22,027 nt of DNA. It comes from an uncultured Clostridia bacterium (lineage in GTDB: Bacteria; Bacillota; Clostridia; Christensenellales; UBA1242). The DNA is taken from assembly GCA_947627585.1 (NCBI GenBank), contig CANQWP010000003.1:1-22027 (forward strand), given 5' to 3'. This document shows positions 12,101 through 18,100 of this stretch, one piece after another. Under the pieces are notes generated by a model, which had not been told where the DNA came from, made no database searches, and worked only from the letters and a program-made list of their open reading frames with translations. The position numbers were made by a program, and so were the translations under genes. Numbering within the stretch: position 1 is the stretch's first letter; each line of letters starts with the position of its first letter.

Positions 12101-15100
12101 TAAATTTTTTGATTATATTGTTTGATGTCTTCTTCGCCTGTTTTTTCTGGAACTGAATTGTCAAATGTTTTCAAAACATTGATTGCATCCGAAAGTGTTC
12201 CTGCGTCATAAAGTTGCTGTCTCAAAGATTTTTCTTCTGACGTGTTTGAAAGATAAATTCCAACAAGTCTTTTCAGGTTTTGCAAATAGAGTCCGTCAGA
12301 AAATTCGTCTTTCAAATCAAGCCCCGCACTTTCAACCTCAATTGCAAAGTTCAGCTGAATTTCTTGCAATTGACCGCGATTGAAATTGTCGTCCAAAATT
12401 TGATTTCCTGTTTTGTTGTCTGTCAATGTCAAAACAAGTTGCACCGAATATGCCCCAACATTTTTAACTTTGAACGATTTTTGTCCAGGATTTATGATCG
12501 CATCCGACGTTGATGTCAAAAGCGTAACAAGAGAGATGCTTTTCACTTCTTTTGAAAGCGAAATCAGTTGCCCTTCTGCCGATGTGTCAATCAAAAATCC
12601 TGTTGCTGTGAAATTTCCTTGAGCAAAATAATTTGCAAGTTGCACATCTTGTCCATCTGGGTCGCCATTATATGTCAGTGCTGGAAGAGAATTTCGCACT
12701 GCAAGCGAGAAATATGTCGTGTCAAATCTCCATCCAACATAAAGTGTGACCGCGAGATTTCCCATTGACGGAAATTCAAAAGTCGGGAATGTTGTGTTGA
12801 AAACAAAGTTGTTTGAAATCAAAGTCTTTGTTCCATTGCCAAAAGCATAAATTCCGTCAAAAAGGAAGCCAGCCCTTGTGACGTTCTGCTCAGAAAAACT
12901 GTCAATTCCATTCAAATCTTGCGCGATTTCAAGCGCGGAAAAATTGCTGTCATATTCAAGAGAATATGTTGCGCTTTCAACTCCGTCCGTTTGACCAACA
13001 ACCTTGTCGGCTTTATTGAACAAAATCTTGATTTCATATGTGTTTGCATCCCACTGAGCATAGACATCAAAAGCTCCTGCATAGACAAATTTGCCGTCAT
13101 TGAAATATGTCCCCTCAACAACATTTCCGTCTGCATCAAAAATTTTTGTTCCGTCGGAAGCTTCTGTGAACCAGCCCAAAAGATAATAGCCCGTTTTTTC
13201 AATTGGATTGATTTTTGCAGCGGACAAAAGTGTTGTCATTTGTGCTGTGTCATAAACCTGGTCATATGTCAAAGAAAGCGTCAATTGAGAATATTCTCGA
13301 TTGTTCTTGAATGTTCCTGTGTTTGAATGGAACGTGACTGTATATGAATGTGCGTCCCAAACACGATATAAATGGATTTGAATTGGCTGATTTGCTGTCG
13401 ACCTTTCGCCTTCGTCAAACATATCCGCGATAAGTTGCATATAAGACAGTGACAAGTCACCATTCGCGCCGTCCGTTTTCCACTTCCAAGGATTTGAAGC
13501 GAGAGAATAGCCTGTGCGATGATGGAAAAGGTCTTCAATTAAAGCATCTTGTCCGTCTGGGCTGAGCGAAGAGAGGCTGACCGCCTCACCAAATTTCAGA
13601 GTCTGAGAATTTGTATATTCGTTCCCTGTGGTTTCGTCATTCGTCGTGCTGAAAACGTGGCCAGAAAGGCCATCACCATATTCGTTTCCTTCGCCTGTGC
13701 CAGAATGGAAGACAAGCGTCGCCGTTTTCTTTTTCAAGATTGGCACAAGCATGAAAGTTTCTTTCAAAGTGTTGTCTTTCACGAGTTTTCCGTTTGCGAT
13801 GGCGTCTTTCAGCCATGAAAGGTCAATGTTGATTGCTTTTGTCGTAGCACTCGGATCTTCCTCATCATCATATTCGGCGTAGATCTTCTCCGTGCCGGAC
13901 AAAAGTTCTTTCCCGTCAGAATCAATTGCTTGATAACCGGTCAAATAATAGCCGTTTGAGTTGTCGCCAGACATGGTGATGGTTGCATGCTGCGGGTCTT
14001 TGTCAATGAAATAGTCATATGTAACATCTGCCATGTCAAACGAGAGCCCTCTGTTGGATGCTTCCTCAAAGCTGATGTTTTCTTCTTCAATTTGAACGCT
14101 CTGTGCAAGCGAAACGGTGGCTTGTTTGCGCTGATAAACTGCAAAAGCATAAAGTTTAAATTGGTCTACTATTTTTGTTTCATCACCGCCGACCGTAACG
14201 TCTTGATATATTTGTGAAAATGTCCCATCAAGGGTGGCTTGTGAGAGAATTTGATTTATGCCTTCCGACTGCAAGATCCAGCGATAGAAAACATATCCTT
14301 TGTTTTCGCCAACATGAGAATTCAAATAAAGCGTGTCATCAAATTTCAGCCCGCTCAAATTGCCATTGTCCGCTTCTGCACCTTCATCATTCTTTGTTTC
14401 TTCGCCGGTCGTGAAGCGTCCCGTCGTCAAAACTTGCGAGCCGTCCTCGTTGTATTTGTCAGGCGATTTGAAGTCTTCAACAAGGCTTTCCAAATTTGAA
14501 GAATCATTTTGTTCAATGAATTTTGTGACGTATGTGACATCATAAAGTTGGTCGGTGCAAATGATGGTGATCGAATATCTTCCTGCGTAGAGTTGGCTCG
14601 AATATCCAAGCGAAATTTCATATCCATCATTTTTGAAAACATATCCACCCACCTCAAGGAGGTTCGCCTTTGCACCTTTGTCGATCAATTTGATTGATTG
14701 TTCACCCGCAGGTTGCAAAAGTCTTCCGAAATACATTCCATTCGCCGAATTCAGATCCTTGACAAAGTTTGAGTCACCTTCCTTAAGTCCAAGAATGGTT
14801 TTGGCGTCAACCTCAATTTTGATGTTGTAAGAATCTTCTGTGCTTGGATAAAGTTCACTTTGTCCGTCGCTGTAAAGCACCAACTCGTCGTCATTAAAAA
14901 GACGGAAACGATCAGAGCTTTCAATTCTGAAAGAAATTGTTCCAGATGTTTCTGTGCTGATATCCAACCCATTGTCCCACACGATGGTTGGAGAGTCTGT
15001 TCGGATCTTTTCTCCGCTCTTCTTGTCGACAAAACTCAAACTGAAAGACGCTTTGATATATTTTGTGATGACGTTGATTTTGTCTCCGGCACCTGCTGTG

Positions 15101-18100
15101 TGAGGCTTATCCTCAAAAGTCATCAAATATTTTGTTTGTGTCGGTGTTTGTGCGTCCTGATCATCATTAAACCATTTCAAAGATTCGCCTTTGATGGCAG
15201 AAGGGTCAGCATAATCATTGTCCGCTCCAACAGCTGTGAATGAAAGGCTGTCCCCTTCAACGTTGGCATATTCTGTTGAAGCCACAATAACAAAAGTGTT
15301 GAATGCTTCATAAGAAAGTTTTGATTCCCTTGGATCTGTTGAGTTGTAACTGAAAATTGCCTCGGCAAGTCCGCCACGAGAATCATTTTGAATTGTTGTC
15401 ACAACAAAGGAGTTGCCACTTTCGTCTTCAGTTGTTTTTAGAATTTTATATTCCTTTCCGCCAATTGAAAAGCGAATGCCTGCATTCTCAAATCCCGAAA
15501 AATCAATTTCAACAGCGTCATAGGTTCCGCTTGAGAAAAGGATTTGATTGTGAACAAAATCAAAAGTGATTTTCAACTCTGTTGTCGAACTCTCACCCTC
15601 AAAAAGTTTGCTCCAATCATATTCTGTGTCCTTGTCCTTTTTGTATTGATTGACAAATTCAATCAGATCTTTCATGTCATAAATTGACACTCCCAATTGA
15701 AGGTTGGATGAATAAGCTTCGCCATTTTTGGTGATTTTCACTGTTTCGTTCGGTCCAATTCCAACAAAAACTTCGTTGTCGCTTATTTCAAAGCGATCTT
15801 CATATTTTTCTTTTTCAATCGTAATTGAAATTTGATGATTTCCGAGCAAGTTATAAAATTCCAAATTGTTCAACCCTTCCAAGTTTACAATTCTTGAAGG
15901 TGAATCCTGCGAAGTCAGTTCTTGCACCGAATTATAATAACTATAACCCGTAGTCATTTTTGAATCTGTTCTTGCCGTTGTGACCTTTCCGAAATTCGAA
16001 TCATAAGCCCAAGCATCAAGAGGCTGCTCATCAAAAGTAATACCGTTTGCAACAATTCTGTATCCAGCATTCAGGGAGACATTAAATTTCAAATAGCTCT
16101 CAATTTTGTCACTGAACTGAGTGTTATATTTGATGTCATATGTCAATTTTCCATCATCCACAGTTGGGTCATTAACCACATTTTCTTCAAGCTTGTCTTG
16201 ACCATTTTCCAACTTTGTCACGCCGTCATATGACAACGATTTAACTTCCGCAACAGCTTTTGAAATGTCTGTGATCCCCGTGTCTTCAGTGTTGAAGACA
16301 ATTTTTGTGCTATACTTTTCCTCGTTTTGGCTTTCCCATTGAGCATAATATGTTTTTTGCAAACTATCGTTCACAAATGTCACAGTGCCTCGCTTGAATT
16401 CAATAAGCTCCCCGTCACTGTCTCGCTTGAAATCAAACTTTCCACTTCTGTCAAGCGAGCCTTCAAAAATCCCGACAAAATCAAAATCGTCTCCGCGAAG
16501 ATGTTGCACATTCGCGCCTCCTGTCGCAAACAAAGGCTCGTCAGAAATATAGTCGCTTTCAGACAAAAATGAGTCATATTCCAAAGCATAATCAACATAG
16601 ACTTGCCCAGCGTTGTCGCCTCTTGTTGACAAAGAAATTGTAATATTTCGCCCAGCATAATTTTGAAGTGGCTTTCCCCTCTTGTCCGTCAAATTTGCGC
16701 CAACATATGGTGCAGAAGGATTTGCTGTTGCGCCAAAATTAGCCATTTCATATGCGTTGTAAACCACGCGAATGGTTTGCTCGGCATGCTCTTGCCAAAC
16801 AGCGCTCAAGCCGTCGACAAGGCTTTGTTTGTTGATTGAAGAAAAGCCGCTCCAACTGCCAGCACCGCTTTCCAGAATGTTCCAAACTTTGTTGTTTCCA
16901 GCAGCATTTTTTAATTTATATCCCTGCAACTTGCTTCCACGCTTGATCAGCACATCATTTGTGCCAAGACTTGTTGACAGCCTTGGAAGAACCGTCTTGC
17001 CGAAAGTATTGTCGATGTTTTGAGACAAGACTCTTCCACTCTCATCCAAAAGAATGTTAAACTCCCCAAAATAAAGCGCATGCACCATGTTTTCTATGGT
17101 TGTTTTATCTCCGTCGGCAGTTTTTGCAGCATAGAAGTTTCCGCCCTCGCCAGAAATTGCCACATCAAAGCCTTTGGAATAAGAGATTCCAGAAAGTTTA
17201 AGCGTTGTCATTGAACTGTTTACTGATGTTCCAGCAATGTCATCTTTGTTGTTTTTGCCCAAAATCACAAAAAGTTTGCCAGATGAAGCCCTGCCAACAG
17301 AATTGTTTATGGTGTTTTTGTCCAAGCAGTTTACAAGATATGTGTTCCCCGTCACGCTTGCCACAATGTTTCCTGTTGTGGTTCGGCCAGTGGTCAAAGA
17401 AAAGTCCCCAACTGTCAAGTTTTTGATGACAGCGTTTGAAGTTATGCCAAAAAGCCCATGATATGCAAATTTGTTTTGATATGAGCACGAAAGACCTGAA
17501 ATTGTGTGCCCGTTTCCATCAAAAACTCCAGAAAACACTTTTCCATTGTCGCCGATTGGAGTCCATGTTCTTCCAATCAAATTGACGTCATTTTGAAGTG
17601 AAAAATATTTTGCGGAAAGCTGCCCAGCGTTGACCATTTCTGAAAGTCTTGCAAGGTCTCCGGCCGTCTCAATCAAAAATGGAGATTGCGCCGTGCCTTG
17701 ACCGCGAAAGTTTTCGTCGGCTGAAGCATCCTGGTCATTGTTGCCAAGGTCGTCCGAGCCATTTTCCGTATATCTTCCAGCCGTGAAAGCAAACGATGGC
17801 AAGCAGTTGTTTTCGCTTCCAAATTTCCAGCCTTCAGAATTGATTTCCTCAGAAAAATACCAGTTTTGAGAAAAATATGTTCCATTGCGATAAAAATCTC
17901 GTGTTTTTGCAAGAGAATAAAGCCCTTCAACAGCATATTGCTTTTTTTGTTCGTCTTTGTCTGTGTTGCTTGCATCAAAATATGTGTCTGTTGCATCAAT
18001 GCGTGCCGAAACGTTGGCTTGCCAAAGGAAAGAAGCTTGATTTGACAGGACTACACTTTCCGAAGTCTTGATCTGCCCGAGCATAAGAGAATTCTTAAGA

